Shown one piece after another: positions 16,676 through 25,184 of a stretch of 64,000 bases of DNA. A program made the translations under genes and the position numbers. The notes under the pieces are model-generated. The model was not told the origin of the DNA and ran no database searches. It was given only the letters and a program-made list of their open reading frames with translations. The first letter of the stretch is position 1. Each line of letters starts with the position of its first letter. This stretch comes from UBA2705 sp963977105 (GTDB lineage: Bacteria; Pseudomonadota; Alphaproteobacteria; Micavibrionales; Micavibrionaceae), in the NCBI GenBank assembly GCA_963977105.1, contig CAXBNI010000003.1, positions 1 through 64,000 of the forward strand, written 5' to 3'.

Positions 16676-18988
16676 GTGCGCAGAACTTCATATCTTTATA
16701 TCGTACTTATTTTAATTTGCGGGTTTGTTCTTTCATTTAAGACCTATGCGCAGATGAATGACTATGAGCAAGATAAAGCAGGCGAGCAGTTATCACAGCA
16801 AGCGCGCCGTGTTGTACAGGAGCTTCAAGACTTCTTTCTGGCCAAGTACAGTACTCTACGCTATATGAAGGCATATTTTTATGCTTATGAGGTATTGGGG
16901 GTAGATGAGTTTGAGCTGTTCTCAACCAGTATTTTGTTGTTTGAGCCAGATATCGATAGCTTGCTGTTTGTTCTTGAGGTCACGCCAGAGTTATATCCAC
17001 AATATAAGCGCCGGCACGAAGAAATGTATGGAGGGGAGTCTGTACTTTCGCCGATGAATGCTGAGGCTAGTATTTACCCTGTACACTTTATGAAGTCCTT
17101 TAATGACGTGCCGCTTGCGCGTGGTATGGACGTGACCGTTAACGCGGCAATAAAAGAGGCTCTGAAGGCCGTTCATCAAAACGCAGAGCCTAAAATGGTG
17201 TTTCTTGATGCGCAAGGTGTAAGGAATCGTGATCTATATATTATCGACCCATTATTTGCGGTCGATAAGCAAAGTAAGGAAGTCACGAATAGGATAGATT
17301 TTAAAAATTATTATGCCCAGCATGGCTTTATCTTTCTCGGCCTAGATATTAACGAGTTTCTAGAATCTTATAGTAGCCGCTTTGGCGCGGCATTATGTAT
17401 TGATTTGGGCTACAAGAAAAAAGGGGCCTACAATTCGATTTTTGTAACGGAAAAATGCGAAACTGCGGACAGCATCAAGCCTTTTGATATGGACTTCGCG
17501 TTTTTTGGTACTGATTGGTCCATCACGTTTACCCCACGCAATATTGAGCATGATGGTTATTCATGGCAGAAATACCTTATTTTATATGGGGGCGTGCTGT
17601 TTACAATCCTTATCGCATGCTATTTCTACATGATTTTTTGGCAAAAAGCGCAAGATAGGCTTGCGCAGCGTAAGTTAAATCAAGAAATTGCAAAAAAAGA
17701 ACAACTTAACCTACAAATGCAGGACTATACAGATAAGTTGGAACTTGCGCGCTTACAGCAAATGGATATTTATCGCAGCCTTCAAGAAGAAAAACTCCGC
17801 GCAGAGCAGGCCAATAAAACGAAGTCTGACTTTCTTGCCAATATGTCGCATGAGCTGCGGACCCCGCTCAATAGTATTTTGGGTATCGCAAAGATGGTGA
17901 AAGAAGAGTACACGGCCAGCGAAGAAGCGTTGGAAATGCTTGAAATACTTGAATCGTCATCTATGGCTTTATTAGAAATTGTAAATGATATTCTTGATTT
18001 GTCTAAGATCGAAGCGGGGAAGGTGCAATTAGAGTGCATTGACTTTGATGTGCGTGACATTGTGAGGAATGTCTCTGGATCATTAAAGACCGTTGCGGAC
18101 CGTAAGGGGCTGTATTTAAAAAGTAAGTTTAAAAAAGACGACTTCCCATTACTTAAGGGTGACCCGCTGCGTCTAGGGCGCATTTTGATGAACCTTATCG
18201 GCAATGCTGTTAAATATAGTGTTGAGGGCGGCGTGACGGTCGTTGTTGATTTTGAAGTGGGTAGCGATGGTCGTGCCTTACTGCAATGCTCGGTGTCCGA
18301 CACAGGTATTGGGATTAATAAGGAAAAGCTGCCCTTTGTTTTTGATAAATTTACGCAGGCTGATGAAACAACGACACGGACATTCGGTGGCACGGGACTC
18401 GGCCTGACAATTACGCAAGATTTGCTCGGGCTAATGGGGGGCAATATTACCGTAGAAAGTGTTGAGGGTCTGGGCTCAACATTCTCCTTTGTCCTGCCTT
18501 TGGAGATATCAACCCGCGAAGCACATAAGGAAGCTGTAAGCGCTAAAGCTGTTGCGCCTGCCGATAACATAAGCAAGAAACAAATTGAAGAGGCGCGCGT
18601 TCTGGTGGTGGAGGATAATGAGTTTAACGTCCTGCTTATTCGCAAGTTTTTGAAAAAAATTGGCTTCGAGAACGTTGCTTATGCGAATGACGGTGTTGGT
18701 GGGGTGGAATGCGTGAAAAAAGAACGCTTTGATCTCATCTTAATGGATTGTCATATGCCGATAAAAAGCGGATATGAGGCAACGGAAGAAATTAGAAAGA
18801 TGGAAATTGACAATGGCGAGGAGTTCCACGTTCCCATTATTGCCCTCACAGCAGATGCGATGGTTGGTGTAAAGGAACGCTGCCTTGAGGCTGGCATGAA
18901 TGATTACTTATCTAAGCCTGTTGATTATAACGATTTGGCAGAGGTTATGAGGCGCTGGTTAAAGAAAAAAATTGAAAGAAAAGTATAG
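16676..18988 (+). CDS. Hybrid sensor histidine kinase with periplasmic CHASE-like sensor
   Basis: 770 residues from a GTG at 16676 with AGGGG seven bases upstream. An ATG at 16625 (787 residues) lacks an SD. Order: membrane helix 1 (about 6-24), a ~275-residue periplasmic CHASE-like sensor, membrane helix 2 (about 300-322), a coiled coil, and HisKA with phosphoacceptor His392 in SHELRTPLNS. The ATPase domain follows with N box NLIGNAVKYS, DTGIGI and GGTGLGLT, then a C-terminal receiver with Asp691 in LILMDCHMP and the conserved Lys in LSKPVD. It senses an unknown periplasmic signal and feeds phosphate to its own receiver and then to an Hpt protein. The Hpt gene just upstream is the natural candidate. 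Confidence 0.92.
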   Translation: MRRTSYLYIVLILICGFVLSFKTYAQMNDYEQDKAGEQLSQQARRVVQELQDFFLAKYSTLRYMKAYFYAYEVLGVDEFELFSTSILLFEPDIDSLLFVLEVTPELYPQYKRRHEEMYGGESVLSPMNAEASIYPVHFMKSFNDVPLARGMDVTVNAAIKEALKAVHQNAEPKMVFLDAQGVRNRDLYIIDPLFAVDKQSKEVTNRIDFKNYYAQHGFIFLGLDINEFLESYSSRFGAALCIDLGYKKKGAYNSIFVTEKCETADSIKPFDMDFAFFGTDWSITFTPRNIEHDGYSWQKYLILYGGVLFTILIACYFYMIFWQKAQDRLAQRKLNQEIAKKEQLNLQMQDYTDKLELARLQQMDIYRSLQEEKLRAEQANKTKSDFLANMSHELRTPLNSILGIAKMVKEEYTASEEALEMLEILESSSMALLEIVNDILDLSKIEAGKVQLECIDFDVRDIVRNVSGSLKTVADRKGLYLKSKFKKDDFPLLKGDPLRLGRILMNLIGNAVKYSVEGGVTVVVDFEVGSDGRALLQCSVSDTGIGINKEKLPFVFDKFTQADETTTRTFGGTGLGLTITQDLLGLMGGNITVESVEGLGSTFSFVLPLEISTREAHKEAVSAKAVAPADNISKKQIEEARVLVVEDNEFNVLLIRKFLKKIGFENVAYANDGVGGVECVKKERFDLILMDCHMPIKSGYEATEEIRKMEIDNGEEFHVPIIALTADAMVGVKERCLEAGMNDYLSKPVDYNDLAEVMRRWLKKKIERKV

Positions 18989-19026
18989 TTATTATAGCTA
19001 ATTGCGCCATAAAACACCATTTTTGC

Positions 19027-19055
19027 TTGACATAAGTCTGCGCTCATCTTAAACC
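19027..19055 (+). promoter_or_regulatory. Possible promoter of the oligopeptidase gene
   Basis: A perfect TTGACA -35 at 19027-19032, a 17-bp spacer and a weak -10 TAAACC at 19050-19055. It lies 37 bp upstream of the ATG. Confidence 0.4.
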
Positions 19056-19091
19056 TAATGTAGAAAAATAATAAATTAGGAACAGGTTGTT

Positions 19092-21269
19092 ATGTCTCAG
19101 AAACAAAAAGCTGCAAATTTGCAGGATAATCCAATTGTCAATCCACCAAAAACAAAATTTAATATGCCAGCTTGGGAGCAAATCAAGCCAGAGCACTTCA
19201 TCCCCGCGATGGAGTGGGCGGTTGAAAAAACGAAGGCGAATATTGCGGCGATTAAGGCTGTGCCGCTTGATGAGGCGTCTTTTAAAACTATTATTGAGCC
19301 ATACGAAGCCTGTGCGCAGGATGTTATGCGCGTCTTGTCTATCACGTCTTATTATAAAAGCAATGCTTTTACAGATGAAATCGTCGCGCTGCAAAATGAG
19401 ATCTCGAACATGCTCTCACCTGTTTTTGTTGAAATTGGCTCAGATGAGGACCTCTACCAACGCATTAAAGCCGTATATGATGATCAAACCGGCCTCAATG
19501 ATGTGCAAACACGCTTAACGGAGCTTACCTATAAAGAATTTGAAGAGGGGCCTTTATCACTAAGCGCCGAGCAGCGCGAAGAATATTTAGCGATACAAGA
19601 AAAGCTGACAGAAAAAAGCTCTAAGTTCGGTCAGAACATAGCAATTCACTCAGACGTCAAAGCGAAAGACGGCTTAAAAGTTGTTATTAAAAAAGATGAT
19701 ATCGCTGAGCGTTTAGACGGTGTCAACGAATCTCTAATTGCGTTTTTCACAGATGAAGAAAGCGGCGATGTTATTATTGGCGCGATCCCTAAATCTTCTG
19801 ATATTATCAAAGAATGCCATAACCGCGAAACACGCCGCTTGATACAGGAAAACTCTAGCGCATGCGGCAATAAGGGCGCACAGAATAACGATCAAATTGT
19901 CAGCGAAATCCATCAGCTAAAACAGCAAATGGCACAACTTTTTGGCTATAAAAACCTTGTTGAAAAAACAATCCGCCCTGATAACCGCGCCGCCGGTACG
20001 CCAGAAAATGTTTGGAATATTCTCCACCGTATGCGTGACGTTGGTTACCGTGCGAGCATAGATGTTTATGATAAGGCGTTAAGCATTGCCAAAGCTGATG
20101 GTATTACCACGCTAGATGCTGACGCAGATGACGCTGTGAAATTACAGCCATGGGACGTTGCATATTACCTCAACATTGCCTCAAAGCAAGAAGGTGGCAT
20201 TGACCCAGCGGAAGAGAAAAAATACTTCAATGTCCCTGATGTTGTGGACGGGTTAACGCGTTCGATGAAGCGCCGCTATGGCATTACCCTTGAAGAAACG
20301 CAAGATTTTAAAATGCCCTCAGAAGATATGCAGGTTTATTATTCAAAAGCCCCATCTGGTAAAGTGAATGGCTTGTTTATTGTTGATTTATATCAGCGTG
20401 CCGACAAACGTGGCGGCGCATGGATGGATCAGATGCGCCCAGCGGGCATGGTTGATGGCGAATGGCAAGTGCCGATCACTTTGGTCAATTGTAACTATGC
20501 CGTTGACAAAGAAAAACAGTATATTTCCTTTGATGACGTCACAACGCTGTACCATGAATGGGGACACGCGAAGCATGGCCATTTGAGCCAAAAAACGCCT
20601 TACCAGACTTTAAACTCAATTGATATTGCGTGGGATGCGGTTGAGCTGCCATCACAGTTTAATGAAAAATTCGCAGAACGCCGCAGGCATTTTAACAGCT
20701 ATGCACGCCACGCTGAAACAGGCAAGAAAATGCCGAAAGCGCTTTATGACAAGCTGATGGAGAAAAAGCCAGACTTGCAAATCCTAGGGCAGAACCAATT
20801 TGGCTGGCTTGATATGGAGATGTATTCAACAACAGATAAAATCTCAAGCATGTCTGATTTTAACAAAGCGTCATTTGGCCGCACAGCGCTCGTCGTTGAT
20901 AAGAACAGCGATAACGCGAGGGTAAACTCTTTCTCTCATATTGTGAGCGGCGGTTATTCTGCGGGTTATTACAGTTATCTCTACGCAAACTTTATGGTCT
21001 CTGCGATGGAAGATTTGTTCGACAAGCATGGACAAAAAGCCGTAACTGCATTTAAACGTGAGTTTGTCTCTGTTGGCTGTACAAAAGATGCAAGCGAAGC
21101 GTTTGACAATATTTACCGCGCCCTTGGTGAAGAGGTGAAGCCATTATCACCAGACGCATTCTTACGCAAAGAAGGCTACGGCAAGTATATTGACGCAGCA
21201 GATGCAGAAGGCACAAGCGGCGAGAATGTACCATTTAGCGTTGAATATAAGCGCCCTAAAATGGCGTAA
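19092..21269 (+). CDS. M3-family oligopeptidase (peptidyl-dipeptidase Dcp / oligopeptidase A type)
   Basis: 725 residues of the thimet-oligopeptidase family, normal length for Dcp/PrlC. The zinc site is HEWGH (His488, Glu489, His492), with the third ligand in the downstream DAVELPSQ block. The family's substrate-binding glycine/tyrosine motif SGGYSAGYYSYLYA follows near residue 625. No signal peptide is seen, so it should act in the cytoplasm on short peptides. It has a clear AGGAACAGG SD and a strong terminator downstream, and looks monocistronic. Assignment between Dcp and OpdA cannot be made by eye. Confidence 0.9.
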   Translation: MSQKQKAANLQDNPIVNPPKTKFNMPAWEQIKPEHFIPAMEWAVEKTKANIAAIKAVPLDEASFKTIIEPYEACAQDVMRVLSITSYYKSNAFTDEIVALQNEISNMLSPVFVEIGSDEDLYQRIKAVYDDQTGLNDVQTRLTELTYKEFEEGPLSLSAEQREEYLAIQEKLTEKSSKFGQNIAIHSDVKAKDGLKVVIKKDDIAERLDGVNESLIAFFTDEESGDVIIGAIPKSSDIIKECHNRETRRLIQENSSACGNKGAQNNDQIVSEIHQLKQQMAQLFGYKNLVEKTIRPDNRAAGTPENVWNILHRMRDVGYRASIDVYDKALSIAKADGITTLDADADDAVKLQPWDVAYYLNIASKQEGGIDPAEEKKYFNVPDVVDGLTRSMKRRYGITLEETQDFKMPSEDMQVYYSKAPSGKVNGLFIVDLYQRADKRGGAWMDQMRPAGMVDGEWQVPITLVNCNYAVDKEKQYISFDDVTTLYHEWGHAKHGHLSQKTPYQTLNSIDIAWDAVELPSQFNEKFAERRRHFNSYARHAETGKKMPKALYDKLMEKKPDLQILGQNQFGWLDMEMYSTTDKISSMSDFNKASFGRTALVVDKNSDNARVNSFSHIVSGGYSAGYYSYLYANFMVSAMEDLFDKHGQKAVTAFKREFVSVGCTKDASEAFDNIYRALGEEVKPLSPDAFLRKEGYGKYIDAADAEGTSGENVPFSVEYKRPKMA

Positions 21270-21294
21270 GCGCCGCTTCTTTTACAAATTATAG

Positions 21295-21340
21295 AACATG
21301 TCCAGTTTTCTTCTATGGAATACTGGACATGTTTTTTTTT
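21295..21340 (+). terminator. Strong intrinsic terminator after the oligopeptidase gene
   Basis: A perfect 12-bp stem, AACATGTCCAGT pairing with ACTGGACATGTT, with a 15-nt loop and a run of nine T (counting the last bases of the stem). Confidence 0.88.
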
Positions 21341-21390
21341 ATCTCTATCTTCTGTTATGAGTTCACTAAACGCACATAAAGAGGATTAAT

Positions 21391-22155
21391 ATGCTCGCCA
21401 TTGTTTCGCCCGCTAAAAAACTACAGTTTTCTGAGGATCTTCCACATGGGCAAATTTCTCAGCCATTATTTACTGCTGAGATCAAAAGCCTAGTTGCGAC
21501 AATGCAAGGAAAATCCGCGGCGGATTTAATGCAGCTTATGCATATTTCTGAAAAGCTGGCTACGCTGAACTATAAACGATATCAGGGGTTTGCAGATCAG
21601 TTTGATGTTGATACAGCGCGCCAAGCGGCTTTTTTATTTCAAGGCGACACTTATGTGGGGTTGCAGGCAGAAAGCTTCTCTGATGATGATTTGCAGTATG
21701 CGCAAGAGCATTTTGCCATTCTTTCTGGTCTTTACGGTATTTTGCGCCCACTGGATTTAATGCAGCCTTACCGCCTAGAAATGGGGACCAAAATTGCAAA
21801 TGATCATGGTGAGAATTTATATGATTTCTGGGGTGATAAAATTACGCAGTATATTCAGGGCGCAATTAAGGACCATAAGGCGCCATATGTGGTCAACCTC
21901 GCGTCAAATGAGTATATAAAAGCTGTGAAGGCCAAAGCGTTTGGCGCATACTTCATTACGTGCCATTTTAAAGAAAACCGCGATGGTAAACTCAAGACAA
22001 TTGGCTTAATGGCCAAAAGAGCGCGCGGGATGATGGCACGTTATATGGTGCAGCGTCGGATCGACGCTCCTGAAGGGCTAAAGAAGTTTACAGATGGTGG
22101 CTATGCGTTTGACGCGTCGCTTTCCGATGCACAGAACCTTTACTTTACACGCTAG
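21391..22155 (+). CDS. yaaA: YaaA family peroxide-stress protein
   Basis: 254 residues, full length for YaaA (UPF0246). It opens with the family signature MLAIVSPAKKLQF, followed by FQGDTYVGLQ, LSGLYGILRPLDLMQPYRLEMGTK and VNLASNEYIKAV, and closes with FDASLSDAQNLYF. In E. coli YaaA lowers intracellular iron and limits DNA damage under hydrogen peroxide, and it binds DNA. AGAGGA precedes the ATG. It sits between the terminator of the peptidase gene and a response regulator gene. Confidence 0.92.
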   Translation: MLAIVSPAKKLQFSEDLPHGQISQPLFTAEIKSLVATMQGKSAADLMQLMHISEKLATLNYKRYQGFADQFDVDTARQAAFLFQGDTYVGLQAESFSDDDLQYAQEHFAILSGLYGILRPLDLMQPYRLEMGTKIANDHGENLYDFWGDKITQYIQGAIKDHKAPYVVNLASNEYIKAVKAKAFGAYFITCHFKENRDGKLKTIGLMAKRARGMMARYMVQRRIDAPEGLKKFTDGGYAFDASLSDAQNLYFTR

Positions 22156-22248
22156 CGCCGCGCCTAATTTCGGTGCGCAATGTTGGACTTTTTACCTGCT
22201 TTTTGCTATTATTATAACGGTAGCAAACGTGGGGACGGCGAGGGTGTA

Positions 22249-23109
22249 ATGGAGTTCATAACAAGTAATGCAGAACAGCAAGCCTGTGAACATATCAGGC
22301 CATATAAAGGCGCTGAATCTGGCATGTTGGCAGCCTTTTTTGATCTGTCGAGAACGCCATATGCTGCACTAGCTCAGCGCGGCCTTATCAAGAAGTTCTT
22401 TGCACAAGAGCTGCTAGACTTAGATGCTATTACTTTCCAGTTCACTAATGGTGATGTCTTTGTTTTATCGCAAAATCTTACGACGCATCATGTTCTTAAG
22501 GCGGCGCGCTACTTTGGTTTAGACCGTTATCGTAATGGTGAGCTATATAAGTTACCGCGTGATTATGATGACGTTTTGGCTACCCTCTATGCATATGTTG
22601 AAAAACATGAAGCCGGTGCTGTAGATGGGCCGCAGTCCGGTCGTGCTGTATCGACAAGGGAGCGTTTTTTAGATGTGAAAATAGCCGCACAGTTGCCCTC
22701 GGCGCTCAGTAAAATACGTAGTGGGCGCAAAGACATAAAGGTTTTGATCGTTGACGATGATGAGTTTGCGCTATGCGTTGCGGAGCAATCAGTAGGTCGG
22801 GATTATGAAGTCGAGACAGCGCTCAGCGCGGTGGATGGGCTTAAAAAATATGCTCGTATTGCGCCTGATATTCTTTTTTTGGATATTAATATGCCTGGCG
22901 TATCAGGTCATGATTTTCTTTTGAAGATATTCGATCTAGACCCTGACGCTTTTATTGTGATGGTGTCTGGCCATAGCGATCAAGAGACGATTAAGAAAGC
23001 AAAACGCCTTGGTGCGCAGGGCTTTATAAGTAAGCCGTACCCGAGCGAAGAAATCGAGCGTTATGTTAAGCGATGTGAGGCGCGTGCTAAGGGTGTGGAT
23101 GTAATTTAG
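22249..23109 (+). CDS. Response regulator with unrecognised N-terminal domain
   Basis: 286 residues from the ATG at 22249 (GAGGGTG SD). An upstream ATG at 22180 has no SD. The C-terminal ~115 residues are a receiver: acidic pair in LIVDDDEF, phosphoacceptor Asp212 in ILFLDINMPG, Ser in VMVSGHS and Lys in FISKPYP. The N-terminal ~165 residues (ending in a RERFLDVKIAAQLP stretch) match no domain I know. The receiver lies at the C-terminus with no DNA-binding output, so the N-terminal part is presumably the output or a protein-interaction module. It may take phosphate from one of the Hpt proteins nearby. Confidence 0.8.
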   Translation: MEFITSNAEQQACEHIRPYKGAESGMLAAFFDLSRTPYAALAQRGLIKKFFAQELLDLDAITFQFTNGDVFVLSQNLTTHHVLKAARYFGLDRYRNGELYKLPRDYDDVLATLYAYVEKHEAGAVDGPQSGRAVSTRERFLDVKIAAQLPSALSKIRSGRKDIKVLIVDDDEFALCVAEQSVGRDYEVETALSAVDGLKKYARIAPDILFLDINMPGVSGHDFLLKIFDLDPDAFIVMVSGHSDQETIKKAKRLGAQGFISKPYPSEEIERYVKRCEARAKGVDVI

Positions 23110-23182
23110 GTCAAGGTTTTGACTTCCGTATAATTGTCTTTATAGTAAAAAGAAAAAACGATAAAGAACAGGGATCAATATT

Positions 23183-23593
23183 ATGTGGCTTTCACTTAAG
23201 CGTATATTTCGGCGCGTAGCAATACGTCCATTATTTTTCACAGCAGAATGCGATAAGCAGGAGCTGGCATTATGGCACAACCTCGCTGATGTGTCTGATT
23301 ATTTGCAGCCTTTAGACAAAGATGCAAAAGATAGTAAAATCACAGATATTTTTAATGCCTTGGCGGAACACCATGATTGGCCTGTCGCAGAGGAAAGCTC
23401 GCGCGTGAAGTTGTGGCTCTCTGGCATGTTTGATGGGGCACATAAGTTTAACCCGACGAGCCAGTTTGTTAAGCACACACGTTTTTTGGCACGTGATAAA
23501 TACGATGATGACGCCGTATGGCCAACTGGGCGTGAATTTGTGCTGAGCAACAGCGAAGATATAGGGCTTGCTTTGCAGAAGATTAAGCCGTAG
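23183..23593 (+). CDS. Hypothetical protein
   Basis: 136 residues with no recognised domain. The N-terminus is basic (KRIFRRVAIR) without a real membrane span. The rest is soluble and rich in Asp, Lys and Trp (LALWHNLADVSDYL, EHHDWPVAEES). A CAGGGA run lies nine bases before the ATG. It follows the response regulator gene by 73 bp on the same strand, so co-transcription is possible. Codon use looks like the neighbours. Confidence 0.5.
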   Translation: MWLSLKRIFRRVAIRPLFFTAECDKQELALWHNLADVSDYLQPLDKDAKDSKITDIFNALAEHHDWPVAEESSRVKLWLSGMFDGAHKFNPTSQFVKHTRFLARDKYDDDAVWPTGREFVLSNSEDIGLALQKIKP

Positions 23594-23674
23594 CGCTGTA
23601 TAGCTGTGAGTATCAATGTTTTTACATTATGGCTTGTTTAAGAATCTTGGGAAGGGCTCTATTTGTGGCCTGAC

Positions 23675-24007
23675 CTATTCTTGGTCTAGAATGTGGCTGA
23701 GATGTGCCAGAATTTCTGTGTAAATTGGTGTGTATTCTGCAAACAGCTTTTCATAGGTATCTAAGTCATTATCTCGCGAAATTTGTTCCATCTGGCGCAC
23801 AACTTCAATCGCATCTGGTACATTGAGAAGCCCACATATGGATTTGCAAGAATGAGCAGCGAGCACGGCATCCGCAACGTTTTGTTCTTTGATGGCTTGT
23901 TGCATAGCCCCGTAGTATTTTTTGAGGTCTTGGTGGATAATCTGTGTGAGGCCCATTGCCTTATCGCCGAAAATATCCAGTGCGCCGTCTATTGCTTTTT
24001 CGTACAT
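23675..24007 (-). CDS. Hpt-domain phosphotransfer protein
   Basis: 110 residues, helical, with His52 in AAHSCKSICGLLN, the H-x-x-K-(G/S) phosphoacceptor motif of Hpt domains. The C-terminus is an amphipathic helix. A very strong AGGAGGG SD precedes the ATG. It converges on the response regulator/hypothetical pair. It is the second stand-alone Hpt within 8 kb, so it may serve the same or a parallel phosphorelay as the hybrid kinase and the orphan response regulator. Confidence 0.75.
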   Translation of the reverse strand: MYEKAIDGALDIFGDKAMGLTQIIHQDLKKYYGAMQQAIKEQNVADAVLAAHSCKSICGLLNVPDAIEVVRQMEQISRDNDLDTYEKLFAEYTPIYTEILAHLSHILDQE

Positions 24008-24054
24008 ATAATCCCTCCTGATAAAGGATGTGTGCCTTGTTCATGAAGGCGGCT

Positions 24055-24999
24055 TTAGGCCGTTTTCTTTTCTGCTGCTGTGGGCGCAATGTGGTGTAGC
24101 CAATGTTCATGGCCTGTTGTCGTACCATTAAACATACCGAAGAATGTTTTTTGAATTCTCTTGGTCACTGGCCCTGCTTGGCCTGCGCCAATTTGCTTGC
24201 GGTCGATTGAGCGTACTGGTGTGACTTCAGCAGCGGTCCCCGTAAAGAAGACTTCATCAGCAAGGTAAAGCGCTTCACGGCTTAAGGCTTGCTCACGTAC
24301 TTCATAACCCATTTCTTTGGCAAGAGTGATAATTGTATCGCGCGTAATGCCAGAAAGGATGGACGAGCTGCTATCTGGCGTGTAAATCACACCATTTTTA
24401 ATCAAGAACAGATTTTCACCTGCGCCTTCACTGAGTTTGCCGTCAACTGTTAGGCCAATACCTTCGTCAAAACCACGGTCATGCGCTTCGCTACAGATCA
24501 AGAAGCCTGAAAGATAATTGCCGCCAGCTTTGGCCAGGGTTGGGATTGTGTTTGGCGCGGCGCGATTCCAGCTTGATACGCAGGCATCGATGCCATTATT
24601 CAGGCCTTCATCACCTAAATATGCACCCCAAGGGAAGGCGGCGACAGCAAGGTCAATTGTGCATTCTTTTGGCGCAACCAACATGCTGCCATAACCGACA
24701 TACGCAATCGGGCGGATATAGGCAGATTTCAATTTATTTGCGCGGATAACATCTTCACAGGCGGTGATAATTTCACTCACACTGAAAGGAATGGTCTGGC
24801 CATAAATTTTTGCGGTGTCATGCAGGCGTTTTACATGCTCTTCAAGGCGGAAAACGGCAGGACCCTCAGGCGTTTCGTATACGCGGATGCCTTCAAAAAA
24901 ACTTGTGCCATAATGTAGGCCATGTGTCATTAAATGAACGGTGGCTTCTGCCCATGGAATGATCTTGCCATTTTTCCAGATGAATTCAACTTCTTGCAT
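24055..24999 (-). CDS. ilvE: Branched-chain amino acid aminotransferase
   Basis: 314 residues of the class IV (D-amino-acid-like fold) PLP aminotransferase family. The PLP lysine is in LAKAGGNYL. THGLHYGTSFFEGIR, SAYIRPIAYVGYG and EGAGENLFLIKNG are BCAT signatures, and FFTGTAAEVTPV closes the site. It interconverts leucine, isoleucine and valine with their 2-oxoacids. AGGGG precedes the ATG. It is divergent from the liu leucine-degradation operon with only 185 bp between starts. That suggests it may supply 2-ketoisocaproate to that pathway as well as serving biosynthesis. Confidence 0.94.
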   Translation of the reverse strand: MQEVEFIWKNGKIIPWAEATVHLMTHGLHYGTSFFEGIRVYETPEGPAVFRLEEHVKRLHDTAKIYGQTIPFSVSEIITACEDVIRANKLKSAYIRPIAYVGYGSMLVAPKECTIDLAVAAFPWGAYLGDEGLNNGIDACVSSWNRAAPNTIPTLAKAGGNYLSGFLICSEAHDRGFDEGIGLTVDGKLSEGAGENLFLIKNGVIYTPDSSSSILSGITRDTIITLAKEMGYEVREQALSREALYLADEVFFTGTAAEVTPVRSIDRKQIGAGQAGPVTKRIQKTFFGMFNGTTTGHEHWLHHIAPTAAEKKTA

Positions 25000-25184
25000 A
25001 TTTAACCCCTGTTTTTAACGGTATTTTTGTAATATCTATACATTTTTAAGCTGCTTATTGATACGATTATATCGTTCTGAAAGCATAATATATTTTTCAC
25101 TTTTTTTATTGCTTGCATAAAGGTAAACTCTGCAACAAATAAAGTCAAAAGACAAATAATAAACAGGGAATAATAAAGCGCATC

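Noticed and set aside
17782..18645. 287-codon open frame antisense to the hybrid kinase
   Set aside because: Ser/Thr/Arg-rich shadow of a well-supported gene with strong motifs.
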